Below are positions 18,153 through 27,742 of a DNA stretch of 64,000 bases, in pieces. The notes under the pieces are model-generated. The model saw only the letters and a list, made by a program, of their open reading frames with translations. It had not been told where the DNA came from and searched no databases. Position 1 is the first letter of the stretch. The number at the start of each line of letters is the position of its first letter. The stretch is taken from contig NZ_JARFVA010000001.1 of the NCBI RefSeq assembly GCF_029194005.1, forward strand, positions 248,001-312,000, in the 5' to 3' direction. The DNA is from Flagellimonas okinawensis. GTDB taxonomy: Bacteria; Bacteroidota; Bacteroidia; Flavobacteriales; Flavobacteriaceae. A program made the translations under genes and the position numbers.

Positions 18153-18926
18153 ATGAAAAGAAATTTACCCCTAATCCTGCTTTTAGTAATAGCAACAAGT
18201 GCTTTTTCCCAACGAAAAAGTGAGCTATTTGCCGAAATTGATACACTTAAAACCAGAATATCCGAAGTGGAGCAGGAATTGGCCAAAGCAAAGCGTGAAA
18301 TATCATCTAGCAGCGCAGAGGCGGAAGCATTAAGAGCAGAAAATGTAAGTCTACGAGATGCTAACGCTACCCTATTGGGCAACTTGAGCAATTTTTCTGA
18401 GTTGTCCAAGCAGAATTCGGAAAATGTGAACAAGGCCATGGCCGCACTTTCCCGAAAGGAAAAGCAGCTTAGCGGCATTAACGACATGATCTCTGCAAAC
18501 GATTCCACTGCCATTGTATCCCTGACTCGCATAAAGCAAACTTTGGGCGAAAATGCCAAAGTTGGTGTTGAGGGAGGCATAGTTGTCATCAGTAATAGTT
18601 TAAACACCCTTTTTGGTTCTGACACCTCCGCGGAGTTAACAGAAGAAGGCAAGTCTTGGTTGGCCGGTGTTGCCGACATCATAAAATCCAACCCTAACTT
18701 TAAAGCTGAAATTGAAGGATTGAACATTACCGGAGAGTTTGGTCCAACCTACAATCAAGTTGCCTCTGTTGCGTCAGAAATGGTAAGCAACTTGGAAGTT
18801 CCTGCAGCGAACATTGCAATTTCGGCCAAAGATGGAAACTTTAAAGAAGGAATCAACATTAAATTACAGCCAGACTACAAAGGTTTTTATGCTAAGGCCA
18901 AGGAAAGTGCCAAGGCGGCCCAATAA
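18153..18926 (+). CDS. Degenerate OmpA-like coiled-coil protein
   Basis: The 257-residue protein begins with a signal peptide (cut after SAFSQ), then has a coiled coil (about 20-105) and a C-terminal domain that aligns with the OmpA lipoprotein at 7380-8252. For example VGVEGGIVVISNSLNTLFGS matches ISVEKGVVFVSISDKLLFRS. The peptidoglycan-contacting residues are missing: GHTDN is replaced by GLNITG, the LSxxRA motif is lost, and the NRRTRIVV end is replaced by GINIKLQ. It also lacks the lipoprotein cysteine. It is probably a periplasmic paralogue that no longer binds the wall in the usual way. It lies 36 bases after the glutamate-synthase-like gene and may share its transcript. Confidence 0.75.
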   Translation: MKRNLPLILLLVIATSAFSQRKSELFAEIDTLKTRISEVEQELAKAKREISSSSAEAEALRAENVSLRDANATLLGNLSNFSELSKQNSENVNKAMAALSRKEKQLSGINDMISANDSTAIVSLTRIKQTLGENAKVGVEGGIVVISNSLNTLFGSDTSAELTEEGKSWLAGVADIIKSNPNFKAEIEGLNITGEFGPTYNQVASVASEMVSNLEVPAANIAISAKDGNFKEGINIKLQPDYKGFYAKAKESAKAAQ

Positions 18927-19002
18927 CCTTTTGTCCTACATAATTTTTGTGGCTTTGATGCGTTCTTGGTAGTGTAAAATCAATAAAAAACCAGACTACA
19001 CT

Positions 19003-19524
19003 ATGAGTGGAGATCAAATCCTTCAGTTATTTGCTTATTTATTACCAGCCGTGGTTACAGGTGTTGTAGCTTTCTATTTTTTTAGATTGCACACCAGAAA
19101 CGAAGATGGTCGTAGGCGCTATTTGTTGCACAAAGATTCCCAAAAGGAAACCCTACCTATACGTTTACAGGCATACGAACGTATGGCACTTTTCTTGGAA
19201 CGAATCGCATTGAACAGTCTTGTGGTTCGAGTTTCACCAACAGGTAAAAAGAAAAGTGATTACGAAAACCTATTGATCAAGCAAATTGAAACGGAGTTTG
19301 AACACAACCTGTCCCAACAGATCTACATGTCCGATTCTTGTTGGAACATCATCAAAACCGCTAAAAACACTACTATACAAATTATTCGCTCTGCTGGAAT
19401 GAGCGAAACTGATTCACCCGATAAATTGCGTGAAGACATTCTGAACCAAACCATGGAAAAGGAGTCACCTTCCAATGCAGCCTTAGCTTTTGTAAAAAAA
19501 GAGGTGAGCGATCTTTGGGCCTAA
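19003..19524 (+). CDS. Uncharacterised membrane-anchored protein
   Basis: I cannot name this 173-residue protein, although it looks like a family conserved among Flavobacteriaceae. One N-terminal membrane helix (about 4-26, LFAYLLPAVVTGVVAFYFF) is followed by a basic stretch and a soluble helical domain containing LPIRLQAYERMALFLERI and IETEFEHNLSQQIYMSD. The polar C-terminus should lie in the cytoplasm, given the positive residues (RLHTRNEDGRRRY) just after the helix. It ends one base before the stop of the convergent patatin gene. No function is proposed. Confidence 0.75.
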   Translation: MSGDQILQLFAYLLPAVVTGVVAFYFFRLHTRNEDGRRRYLLHKDSQKETLPIRLQAYERMALFLERIALNSLVVRVSPTGKKKSDYENLLIKQIETEFEHNLSQQIYMSDSCWNIIKTAKNTTIQIIRSAGMSETDSPDKLREDILNQTMEKESPSNAALAFVKKEVSDLWA

Positions 19525-19525
19525 G

Positions 19526-20440
19526 TTATTCCTGTTTTTCAGGTTCAATTGGGCTTGTTTCCTCATTCTTGTTCTTCGCATACAAATAACCACGCTTCCA
19601 CCACAAGGTCATTCGTTCCTTATTAAAAATCAATGAGTTTGTGGTGAGAACCGTTGGTGTATAGTAAAAGTTGATGATGGCATCCTTTTGATTCGCCACT
19701 AATTTACCGATACGGATATTTTGGTTCTCGATTCGATCTAACATAAAACCGAAAATGGTAGTGATCAGATCAAACGGGTTTTTGGACGACATACGGTTCA
19801 AATGATTAACCTCGGTATGCAGCACTACAACATCCACCTCGGTGGCGCCGCGATTCAACGCTTCTTCTATTGGAACTAAAGTTCCCAGACCACCATCGGC
19901 ATATTCACATCCGTTCTTTTTGGCCAAGCTCATAAACGGCGTGTAGTTGGATGAAATCCATATCCAATCAATGAATTCATCATAAGTACAATCGTTAATA
20001 GATTTGTATTCCACTTGGTTCAAAGAAAGATTGGACACAGTGACCACCACATCCATCTTACTTTTTTTGAGCTTGTTAAATTCTTGAACCGTTATTGATC
20101 TTCGAATCAATTTTCGAAGGTTCTCGCTTTCACCAAAGGTTTTTTTGCCTTTTAAAAAATTCTTGAGCACGTTCCAGTGGTTGATGGCAATGGTTTCCAC
20201 CCCGTGCTTTTTTTTGATAACAAACGGGCAATTATTGAAAATACTGTCCTGATTAACGGATGAATAGATGTTCTTGATTTTATCCAGTTTGTTCAAGGCC
20301 AAATGGGAAATAAGAAGACTTCCGGTAGAGGTCCCGACAAACAAATCATAGTCGTGTTTGGCCTCTTGAATCAAAAATTGGGCAACACCACCCGCAAAGG
20401 CACCCTTGCTACCTCCCCCTGAAATGACCAATGCCCTCAT
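19526..20440 (-). CDS. Patatin-like phospholipase
   Basis: The 304-residue protein has the complete patatin dyad: the oxyanion loop SGGGSKGAFAGG (7-18), the nucleophile elbow GTSTG with Ser38, and Asp182 in YADGGLG. Patatins are serine acyl hydrolases acting on lipids. There is no signal peptide, so it should be cytoplasmic or at the inner membrane. Its ATG overlaps the stop of the upstream M1 peptidase by 4 bases, so the two are translationally coupled. The link between an exported peptidase and a cytoplasmic lipase is not obvious. Confidence 0.9.
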   Translation of the reverse strand: MRALVISGGGSKGAFAGGVAQFLIQEAKHDYDLFVGTSTGSLLISHLALNKLDKIKNIYSSVNQDSIFNNCPFVIKKKHGVETIAINHWNVLKNFLKGKKTFGESENLRKLIRRSITVQEFNKLKKSKMDVVVTVSNLSLNQVEYKSINDCTYDEFIDWIWISSNYTPFMSLAKKNGCEYADGGLGTLVPIEEALNRGATEVDVVVLHTEVNHLNRMSSKNPFDLITTIFGFMLDRIENQNIRIGKLVANQKDAIINFYYTPTVLTTNSLIFNKERMTLWWKRGYLYAKNKNEETSPIEPEKQE

Positions 20441-22527
20441 TCACCTAAAGTTTTCTCCAAATATTGTTTTTCTTGCTGACTTAACAAAGGGTAAAGTCCC
20501 TTAATACGGGCTGTATTTCCTTCAGATTGCAAAAAGTCGCTCAATATGGTTCGGGCCGATTTTTTAAAGTGCCATACATGGTGACTACAGGACTCCACCA
20601 AATTCTTTAGTACCGTATCGGTAAAGCCTCCGATGCTCTTTAAATACTGGAATGCAATCAAACGGGTCTCAAAATGATGTTCTGAACCAGTATACCCGCT
20701 CAATTCATCAAAATATAAAGCCTTGTAGTCGGGGTTGTATTCTGGGGTCACCAATGCCAGTGTTAACCAAAGTAATCGAATGTTTTTATCAGGAAAGCCG
20801 GTTATTGTGTCTGTTTCATTTAGGTACTTACTTCTGTTTTTGGGGAAATCTGTCCATAAACGGTACAAAGCGGCCTCAATCGTCGTATAACTTTCGTCTT
20901 TCAACAGCCCTTCTACCACAGTCTTGATCTCCGTTGGGATTTTATTTTGGGAAAGGATTACAGCTTGCCTGGTTTTAATATCTCCAGATTGCAGTATAAG
21001 GTCCAAAAATTCCGGTGACAACTTGCCTCCGTAATCCAGTACAAGATTTTCTCTTAATTGACTGGATTTTAATTTCTTCCAGTTTCTTTTTAAAATGGTT
21101 TCCGTTTTATCAGGCTGCTCCGCTATCTTGTTTTTCAGTTCGAAATAGGTGTTTATGGAAGCACTTTTCTCCTGTAAAAATGAAACAACCTGATCGTAGG
21201 GAAAATCAGGATTCTTTAACCACAATTGCTCAAAATCAGCAAGATCGGAATTCGAGGTCAACTCCAATTCTTCCATCAAATTGGAAATGGTCACGTTGCT
21301 AAATGCATATTTGTTCAGATAGTTTTTGACCCCATTTTTAAAAGCTTCCCCTCCCACTCTCTCTTGGAGCATTACCAAAGCCCAGGCTCCTTTCTCATAA
21401 AAAGTAAGACTTCCGGCTCCAGAATTTTGCAATGCTTCACCCTGATCGTCGTCAGAGAAATTACGTAGAGCTTGTGCTGTCTTGAACAAGTGCCAATAAA
21501 AGTAATCGTCTCCAAAAATGTCCTTTTCAGCCAAATAAGCATAAAATGTGGCAAAACCCTCGTGCAACCAATGGTGTTCGCTACTGGTTTCCGTGACCAA
21601 ATCGCCGAACCAATGGTGTGCCAACTCATGGGCATTAACATTAACATAGTTCTTATCCACAAAAGCAATCGAATCTATCACATATTGATTGGAAAATATG
21701 GTGCAGGTGGTATTTTCCATCCCCGCGTAGAGGAAATCCTGTACCGGGACTTGTTTATAGTTCTGCCAAGGATAGGAAACACCGATTTCAGTCTCCAAAA
21801 AGTCAAAAATGTGCTTGGTGTATCGATAAGTAGGCTCCACTTTGGCAGAGTCCGCAGGTTCATAATACAGCTCTATGGGTATTCCTGTAGATGATTTAAT
21901 TGTCTTTTTATGGTAGTCACCAATGGCAAATCCGACCAAATAGCTGCTCATAGGTTCCTCCATATCAAACTGCCATGAATATCCAGTGGAATTTGGCAAT
22001 GTTTTCTTTTTAATAAGTTTACCGTTAGCGATCACGGTAAAATCCTCTTTTAGAATGATCTTAAGGTCAAATTCGACCTTTTCTGTCATGTCGTCAAAAC
22101 TGGGTAACCAATGACTGGTATATTTACCTTGCCCTTGCGTCCAAACTTGTTCATTGTTCCTGACCGCATCATCCCATCCTAAAAAATATACCGTTTGTTT
22201 TGGTTTCGCCACATAATCCAAGGAAACAATATGGTTCTCCCCTTTATTCATTTCCTTATTGACAGTGATTTGTTTGCCATTATAATTGTATTCTACTTGA
22301 ACACCATCGAGAGAAACATTCGAAAATTCCATGTTCACGGCATCCAAAAAAAAGGAATCCACATCCTCAATCACATTAAAATGATAAGAAACACTGCCAT
22401 TAATACGATTTTCTACAGGCGTGGGTTCAATTAAAACATCGGCTCGCAGAAAGTCCACTTTACTCTGAATTTGGGCGGACAGCAACTGCACAAATAAGAA
22501 AAATATAACTACAGGGCTCAGCTTCAT
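20437..22527 (-). CDS. M1 family aminopeptidase, secreted
   Basis: A signal peptide (cut near LLSAQ) precedes an M1 metallopeptidase of 696 residues. The exopeptidase motif reads YAGMENTT (267-274). The zinc site is HELAHHW (His300, Glu301, His304) with the third ligand Glu323 in HEGFATF. The C-terminal half is helical and HEAT-like. It should release N-terminal residues from peptides in the periplasm or at the surface. It is followed by the overlapping patatin gene and is divergent from recG with 46 bp between starts. Unlike the protein at the left edge of the window, it has no barrel tail. Confidence 0.92.
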   Translation of the reverse strand: MKLSPVVIFFLFVQLLSAQIQSKVDFLRADVLIEPTPVENRINGSVSYHFNVIEDVDSFFLDAVNMEFSNVSLDGVQVEYNYNGKQITVNKEMNKGENHIVSLDYVAKPKQTVYFLGWDDAVRNNEQVWTQGQGKYTSHWLPSFDDMTEKVEFDLKIILKEDFTVIANGKLIKKKTLPNSTGYSWQFDMEEPMSSYLVGFAIGDYHKKTIKSSTGIPIELYYEPADSAKVEPTYRYTKHIFDFLETEIGVSYPWQNYKQVPVQDFLYAGMENTTCTIFSNQYVIDSIAFVDKNYVNVNAHELAHHWFGDLVTETSSEHHWLHEGFATFYAYLAEKDIFGDDYFYWHLFKTAQALRNFSDDDQGEALQNSGAGSLTFYEKGAWALVMLQERVGGEAFKNGVKNYLNKYAFSNVTISNLMEELELTSNSDLADFEQLWLKNPDFPYDQVVSFLQEKSASINTYFELKNKIAEQPDKTETILKRNWKKLKSSQLRENLVLDYGGKLSPEFLDLILQSGDIKTRQAVILSQNKIPTEIKTVVEGLLKDESYTTIEAALYRLWTDFPKNRSKYLNETDTITGFPDKNIRLLWLTLALVTPEYNPDYKALYFDELSGYTGSEHHFETRLIAFQYLKSIGGFTDTVLKNLVESCSHHVWHFKKSARTILSDFLQSEGNTARIKGLYPLLSQQEKQYLEKTLGE

Positions 22528-22573
22528 ACCATCATCTTATCAAAAGTCCTTCCAAATTACATATTTTAGTTCG

Positions 22574-24679
22574 ATGAATCCCAATTTTCTGCAAACTCCC
22601 ATAGCATATTTAAAAGGTGTTGGCCCCAATCGGGCCGAAACCCTAAAGGCCGAATTGGGCATTGAGACCTTTAGAGACCTGCTCCACCTGTTCCCTAACC
22701 GCTATTTGGACAGGACGAGTTACTACAAAGTCAATCAACTGCAGCCCAGCGGTGCCGATGTGCAGGTAGTGGGCAAAATTGTCCATATAAAAACCGTAGA
22801 GCAAAAACGTGGAAAGCGTTTGGTGGCCACCTTTGTGGATGAAACAGGACAAATGGAACTGGTTTGGTTTAGAGGGCACAAATGGATCAAGGAAAATTTA
22901 AAATTGAACGAACCCTACGTGGTCTTTGGCCGGGTCAACAAATACGGAAGCACCTTTTCGATGCCCCATCCTGAAATGGAGACCCTACAAAAACATCAAC
23001 AAGGGCTAAAAATGGTGATGCAGCCCATTTACCCTTCCACCGAAAAATTAAGCAATAAAGGCATCACGAATCGAGTCATTGGTAAAATGATCCAACAATT
23101 ATTCTTGGAATGCCAAGGCAAGTTTCCAGAATCGTTATCGCCCACCATTTTGGAAGAACTGAAATTGATTTCGAAGAGTTCCGCGCTGTTCAACATTCAT
23201 TTTCCGAAGAATCAAGAATTGTTGGCCAAGGCCCAGTTCCGCTTAAAGTTTGAAGAGTTGTTTTTTGTGCAATTACAGCTCATATCCAAAAAAATGCTGC
23301 GCAAACAAAAAATCAAAGGGATGCCATTTGAGGCCGTGGGCGAAAAGTTTACCGAATTTTTTGAGAATCACTTGCCTTTTGATTTAACCAAGGCACAAAA
23401 ACGGGTTATTAAGGAAATCCGAAACGATTTGGGGAGCAATGCCCAAATGAACCGGCTTTTACAGGGTGATGTGGGTTCAGGAAAAACCATTGTGGCATTA
23501 ATGTGCATGTTATTGGCAATTGATAACGGCTTTCAAGCCTGTTTGATGGCCCCAACTGAGATTTTAGCGACGCAACACTGCAACGGACTCAAAGAACTGT
23601 TGGAAAACATGGACGTTAAAATTGCTTTATTGACAGGCTCCACAAAGAAATCAGAACGCACCTTGCTCCACAATCAACTGGAAAATGGCAATTTAAATAT
23701 ATTGGTAGGTACACACGCGGTTTTGGAGGATAAAGTCCAATTCAAAAATCTTGGTTTGGCCATCGTGGACGAACAGCACAGGTTTGGTGTGGCACAACGG
23801 TCAAAGTTGTGGCATAAAAATCAGACTCCTCCGCATGTTTTGGTAATGACAGCGACCCCCATTCCCAGAACTTTAGCTATGAGTCTTTATGGGGATTTGG
23901 ATATCTCTGTCATAGACGAACTCCCGCCAGGCCGAAAACCCATAAAAACAGTACATCGTTTTGACAGTAACCGGTTGAAGGTGTTTGGCTTCATCAAAGA
24001 TGAAATCAAAAAAGGGAGACAGATTTACATTGTATATCCGCTTATCCAAGAATCTGAAGCTTTGGACTACAAGGACTTAATGGATGGTTATGAAAGTATT
24101 GCTCGTGATTTTCCACAGCCCGAGTATCAAATTTCCATTGTACACGGACAAATGAAGCCTGCCGACAAGGACTACGAAATGGAGCGCTTTGTTAAAGGTG
24201 AAACCCAAATCATGATTGCCACTACGGTCATTGAAGTGGGCGTAAACGTACCGAATGCCTCTGTGATGATCATTGAAAGTGCGGAAAGATTTGGTCTATC
24301 TCAATTGCATCAGCTTCGTGGGCGTGTGGGCCGAGGCGCGGAACAAAGTTTTTGTATTTTAATGACAGGCCACAAGCTTTCCGAGGATTCCAAGACCCGA
24401 TTGCAGACCATGGTGCGCACCAATGATGGTTTTGAGATTGCGGAGGTAGACCTTAAACTACGTGGGCCAGGCGATTTGATGGGTACACAACAGAGCGGAA
24501 TGCTTAATCTTAAGATTGCTGATATTGTAAAGGATAATCAAATCCTCAAAACAGCCCGTTATCATGCCATTCAATTACTGAAAGACGACCCTAGACTGGA
24601 AAAAGCGGAAAATGCACCCATCCTAAATGCCTATTCCAAAATGATGGCCAACAAAACCATTTGGAATTATATTAGTTAA
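22574..24679 (+). CDS. recG: ATP-dependent DNA helicase RecG
   Basis: The 701-residue protein shows an N-terminal OB-fold wedge domain (about 60-160), the helicase core with Walker A LLQGDVGSGKTIVAL, the DEQH box IVDEQHRFGVAQRSK, MTATPIPRTLAM, and IMIATTVIEVGVNVPNASVM, and the C-terminal TRG-like end with LRGPGDLMGTQQSG. RecG remodels stalled forks and branched DNA. Length fits the family. It stands alone and converges with the lipoprotein gene 11 bases downstream. Confidence 0.95.
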   Translation: MNPNFLQTPIAYLKGVGPNRAETLKAELGIETFRDLLHLFPNRYLDRTSYYKVNQLQPSGADVQVVGKIVHIKTVEQKRGKRLVATFVDETGQMELVWFRGHKWIKENLKLNEPYVVFGRVNKYGSTFSMPHPEMETLQKHQQGLKMVMQPIYPSTEKLSNKGITNRVIGKMIQQLFLECQGKFPESLSPTILEELKLISKSSALFNIHFPKNQELLAKAQFRLKFEELFFVQLQLISKKMLRKQKIKGMPFEAVGEKFTEFFENHLPFDLTKAQKRVIKEIRNDLGSNAQMNRLLQGDVGSGKTIVALMCMLLAIDNGFQACLMAPTEILATQHCNGLKELLENMDVKIALLTGSTKKSERTLLHNQLENGNLNILVGTHAVLEDKVQFKNLGLAIVDEQHRFGVAQRSKLWHKNQTPPHVLVMTATPIPRTLAMSLYGDLDISVIDELPPGRKPIKTVHRFDSNRLKVFGFIKDEIKKGRQIYIVYPLIQESEALDYKDLMDGYESIARDFPQPEYQISIVHGQMKPADKDYEMERFVKGETQIMIATTVIEVGVNVPNASVMIIESAERFGLSQLHQLRGRVGRGAEQSFCILMTGHKLSEDSKTRLQTMVRTNDGFEIAEVDLKLRGPGDLMGTQQSGMLNLKIADIVKDNQILKTARYHAIQLLKDDPRLEKAENAPILNAYSKMMANKTIWNYIS

Positions 24680-24690
24680 AGTTTTTGCTA

Positions 24691-25929
24691 TTAGTGTTTA
24701 ATCATAGCAATTGGTTCCAATTGGCCGAATTCGTAATGTTTTAATAGATTAAACTCAAAATCCAAAATCATTATTCCGTAGGGTGATGAATCATAAGCAG
24801 CATCTTTATATGTGACTACAAAGGTTTCCGATTCCAGATCTATCTCTGATTGTAGAATCTCTAGATTATACCTTCCTTCCGAAATTGCAAAGTAAGTCTG
24901 ATATATTTTAAGGGATGAAAATATGTCAAGAGCTCCTGTATCTAAATCCAAAATAGCGGGTCCAAAAAAATCCGAAATATTTCCCCCTGGAATAATCTCG
25001 CCAGATCCATTGTAATACATCATTTTCCCAGCCTCAAACCGGGCTGGAAAACGGATGTCCGATTTAAAACCCAATAAGACACTTGATTCGGATGATAAAT
25101 CCTGAGACTGGTAATAGATATTGGTGGGAGAGCTTAAAGAGTTTGAGTCGGTATTGTAACTGTAAAATTCCTTATCAACAATGTCGAACATTACAATCTC
25201 ATTATTGTTGATTGCAAATGGATTCAAACCTAAATTAGCACTTGTTGAATAGGCCTGATCATTCAATTTAATTATCCCCCAATAGTCAGGGTTATCATTT
25301 TCATCATGATGATAGTACAAAAGTAAGTCCTTTGTTCCTGTCTTAAAATCAGAGGAACAATCTGATATTGCCAAGGCTGAATCAGGTAAATTTATTTGAT
25401 AGGTCTCGCCTGTGTCCATATTATAACTTTCCACAAAATAGTAGTCTGATGAAGGGTCTTCAGTTGTATAGAAAGTGATTATTTCTTCATAGGTTGGCAC
25501 GGTACATTTATTACGTCCTACAAGAACATTATTTGTATCAAAATAGTTTGAGAATGTTGCCTTTTCTTTTGAAACAACATTATAAGACCAAACTAAACCA
25601 TTATGATCCCAAACAAAGAATTTGTCTTCTTCCACTTTATATCTTGAAAGAAAACGGAGTGATTCTGGTAATTCCAATAATTCTCCATCCTTTATCAAAT
25701 CACCGTTCTCCAAACTGAATTCGTAAGTTTTCTCTTGAAAATGGGCCAAAACCGTTAGATTGTAGGATAAAGATTTTGTTTCTTCTCCTCCACCGGTTTC
25801 GTCAATATTTTCATCTGGAGTTTCCGGGACATTCTCCTGTTCGGTTTGTCCATTGGTATCAGGTTCTGACGAATCAGAACTACAAGAAAAAATAATACAA
25901 AGACAAAGTAAAGCGAAGAGGTTTTTCAT
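24691..25929 (-). CDS. Probable surface lipoprotein of unknown function
   Basis: The 412-residue product starts with a lipoprotein signal (IIFSC, Cys16). It is followed by a Ser/Asp/Glu-rich stretch of about 35 residues, CSSDSSEPDTN and onward. An acidic stretch right after the cysteine is the feature linked to surface export of Bacteroidota lipoproteins. The rest is beta-rich with repeated Tyr/Phe/Trp-Asp motifs and could be a beta-propeller, but I do not recognise a family. It lies alone between recG and the leu operon. Confidence 0.7.
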   Translation of the reverse strand: MKNLFALLCLCIIFSCSSDSSEPDTNGQTEQENVPETPDENIDETGGGEETKSLSYNLTVLAHFQEKTYEFSLENGDLIKDGELLELPESLRFLSRYKVEEDKFFVWDHNGLVWSYNVVSKEKATFSNYFDTNNVLVGRNKCTVPTYEEIITFYTTEDPSSDYYFVESYNMDTGETYQINLPDSALAISDCSSDFKTGTKDLLLYYHHDENDNPDYWGIIKLNDQAYSTSANLGLNPFAINNNEIVMFDIVDKEFYSYNTDSNSLSSPTNIYYQSQDLSSESSVLLGFKSDIRFPARFEAGKMMYYNGSGEIIPGGNISDFFGPAILDLDTGALDIFSSLKIYQTYFAISEGRYNLEILQSEIDLESETFVVTYKDAAYDSSPYGIMILDFEFNLLKHYEFGQLEPIAMIKH

Positions 25930-26248
25930 GGATTATGTAAGATTTTTCCAAAATAATAGATTTCATTTATTTCCACAAAGGCATTTCTATCAATAGCATC
26001 TTTTTCAGTTTCATATCTGTAATTAGGACCTAAATCAAATTTTTATAATTATGTTTCCACTTTCATGACATCTCCAATATTCGACTCACCATTTTAATTG
26101 TTATAAATTGAAAATCAACCTTTAAGATTTGTTAACTTTAAAAACAATCGCTTGAAATTGCGGTTGAACATCGTAATTTTACCAGAACCGAAAATCGGTT
26201 TTACACACAAATTTTAACTTTGTAGGCTTACAAATTATTGAAGACACA
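25930..26248. other. Intergenic region upstream of leuC
   Basis: This 319-base AT-rich stretch separates the divergent lipoprotein gene from leuC. It contains a short perfect hairpin AACCGA-AAA-TCGGTT (26186-26200) and the leuC promoter element. I looked for a leader peptide rich in Leu codons followed by a terminator and found none; the longest plausible small frames lack Leu runs. Confidence 0.6.
26215..26222 (+). promoter_or_regulatory. Promoter -7 element for the leu operon
   Basis: TAACTTTG is an exact TAnnTTTG match, 26 bases before the leuC ATG, leaving a leader of about 20 nt. The hairpin at 26186-26200 falls at the -33 region and could be an operator. Confidence 0.5.
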
Positions 26249-27661
26249 ATGAGCAAGACACTTTTTGATAAAGTTTGGGATTCACACGTAGTGAAGCATA
26301 TTGAGAACGGTCCGGATGTACTTTTTATCGACAGGCATTTGGTCCACGAAGTAACGAGTCCCGTAGCTTTTCTAGGATTGAAGAATAGAGGCATAAAAGT
26401 ATTGTATCCAGAGCGCACCTTTGCGACCGCAGACCACAATACACCGACCAGAAATCAACACTTGCCCGTTAAGGATCCCTTGTCCGCCAATCAGTTAAGG
26501 GCTTTGGAAGAAAACGCCAACGCTCACAACATACCTTATTGGGGACTTGGACATAAGAAAAACGGAATTGTACACGTAATTGGCCCGGAAAACGGAATTA
26601 CCGTTCCAGGAGCCACTATTGTTTGTGGAGATTCACACACTTCTACCCACGGAGCTTTTGGTGCCATCGCTTTTGGTATCGGAACCAGCGAAGTGGAAAT
26701 GGTGTTATCGACCCAATGCATCATGCAGCCTAAACCTAAAAGTTTGCGCATCAATGTGAATGGGGAATTGAGCGAAGCTGTTACCCCGAAAGATGTAGCA
26801 CTTTTCATTATTTCGAAATTGTCCACTTCCGGCGCAACCGGCTATTTTGCCGAATATGCAGGCGATGTCTTCAAAAATATGTCGATGGAAGGTCGTATGA
26901 CAGTTTGTAACCTTAGTATTGAAATGGGTGCCCGTGGCGGTATGATCGCTCCCGACGAAACTACTTTTGAATATATAAAAGGAAGGGAATACACGCCAAA
27001 AGGCAAGGATTGGGATGCTGCCATGGAATACTGGAGTACCCTTTATTCTGATGACGATGCTGAGTTTGACAAAGAAGTGACTTTTGACGCCAGCGAGATA
27101 GAACCTATGATTACTTTCGGCACCAACCCTGGGATGGGTATCGGTATCAGCAAGGATATTCCTTTGGCAGAGAGTATTGATGGCTCTCCTGCTACTTACA
27201 AGAAATCCTTGGAATATATGGATTACAACGAAGGTGAAGCCATGGTGGGCAAACCTATCGATTTTGTGTTCCTCGGAAGCTGTACTAATGGTAGAATTGA
27301 GGATTTTAGGGCTTTCGCTTCCATCATTAAAGGAAGAAAAAAAGCGGACAACGTGACCGCTTGGTTGGTTCCCGGTTCCCACAAAGTGGAAGAAGCCATC
27401 AAAGAAGAAGGCATCTTGGATATTTTGACCGAAGCTGGATTTGAATTGAGAGAGCCTGGCTGTTCCGCTTGTTTGGCCATGAACGATGATAAAATCCCAG
27501 CAGGTAAATATGCAGTGAGTACATCCAACAGAAACTTTGAAGGACGTCAAGGACCTGGAGCACGTACACTGCTTGCTAGTCCATTGGTGGCCGCAGCTGC
27601 AGCTGTTACAGGTAAAGTGACCGACCCAAGAGAATTAATGCAGGAAGAAGTTTTAGCATAA
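26249..27661 (+). CDS. leuC: 3-isopropylmalate dehydratase large subunit
   Basis: The 470-residue aconitase-family protein carries the 4Fe-4S ligands Cys in [11 protein letters not shown] and the CxxC of [12 protein letters not shown]. Substrate-site segments [13 protein letters not shown] and [13 protein letters not shown] are intact. With LeuD it isomerises 2-isopropylmalate to 3-isopropylmalate; the same enzyme type can isomerise citramalate to methylmalate. It is the first gene of leuC-leuD-cimA-leuB and is followed by a heptad-repeat array before leuD. Confidence 0.96.
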   Translation: MSKTLFDKVWDSHVVKHIENGPDVLFIDRHLVHEVTSPVAFLGLKNRGIKVLYPERTFATADHNTPTRNQHLPVKDPLSANQLRALEENANAHNIPYWGLGHKKNGIVHVIGPENGITVPGATIVCGDSHTSTHGAFGAIAFGIGTSEVEMVLSTQCIMQPKPKSLRINVNGELSEAVTPKDVALFIISKLSTSGATGYFAEYAGDVFKNMSMEGRMTVCNLSIEMGARGGMIAPDETTFEYIKGREYTPKGKDWDAAMEYWSTLYSDDDAEFDKEVTFDASEIEPMITFGTNPGMGIGISKDIPLAESIDGSPATYKKSLEYMDYNEGEAMVGKPIDFVFLGSCTNGRIEDFRAFASIIKGRKKADNVTAWLVPGSHKVEEAIKEEGILDILTEAGFELREPGCSACLAMNDDKIPAGKYAVSTSNRNFEGRQGPGARTLLASPLVAAAAAVTGKVTDPRELMQEEVLA

Positions 27662-27668
27662 CACTATA

Positions 27669-27734
27669 CAATGAGCAATAAACAATTAGCAATGAGTGGT
27701 TTATTGTTAATTGAACATTGATAACTGATAATTG
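27669..27734. repeat. Palindromic 7-nt-period repeat array between leuC and leuD
   Basis: Read in frames of seven, the stretch is CAATGAG, CAATAAA, CAATTAG, CAATGAG, then TGG, then TTTATTG, TTAATTG, AACATTG, ATAACTG, ATAATTG, with the first base of TTTATTG at 27700. The left half has CAAT at the start of each unit and the right half mostly ATTG at the end, so the array is an inverted repeat. The central arms 27683-27696 and 27700-27713 pair over 14 positions, counting three G-U pairs. Confidence 0.8.
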
Positions 27735-27742
27735 AAAGAAAA

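Noticed and set aside
18128..18727. 199-codon minus-strand frame opposite the degenerate OmpA gene
   Set aside because: The plus-strand frame has a signal peptide, a coiled coil and homology to the OmpA lipoprotein; the minus frame is a Ser/Leu-rich shadow.
25930..26248. Possible Leu leader peptide and attenuator before leuC
   Set aside because: No short frame with a Leu codon run and no terminator between the promoter and the leuC start; the leader after the promoter is only about 20 nt.
26705..27550. 281-codon open frame on the minus strand inside leuC
   Set aside because: It lies wholly antisense to a well-conserved leuC, has a composition typical of a shadow frame and shows no recognisable domain.
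27669..27734. CRISPR-like interpretation of the heptad arrays
   Set aside because: The period is 7 nt with no spacers, and no cas genes are present.
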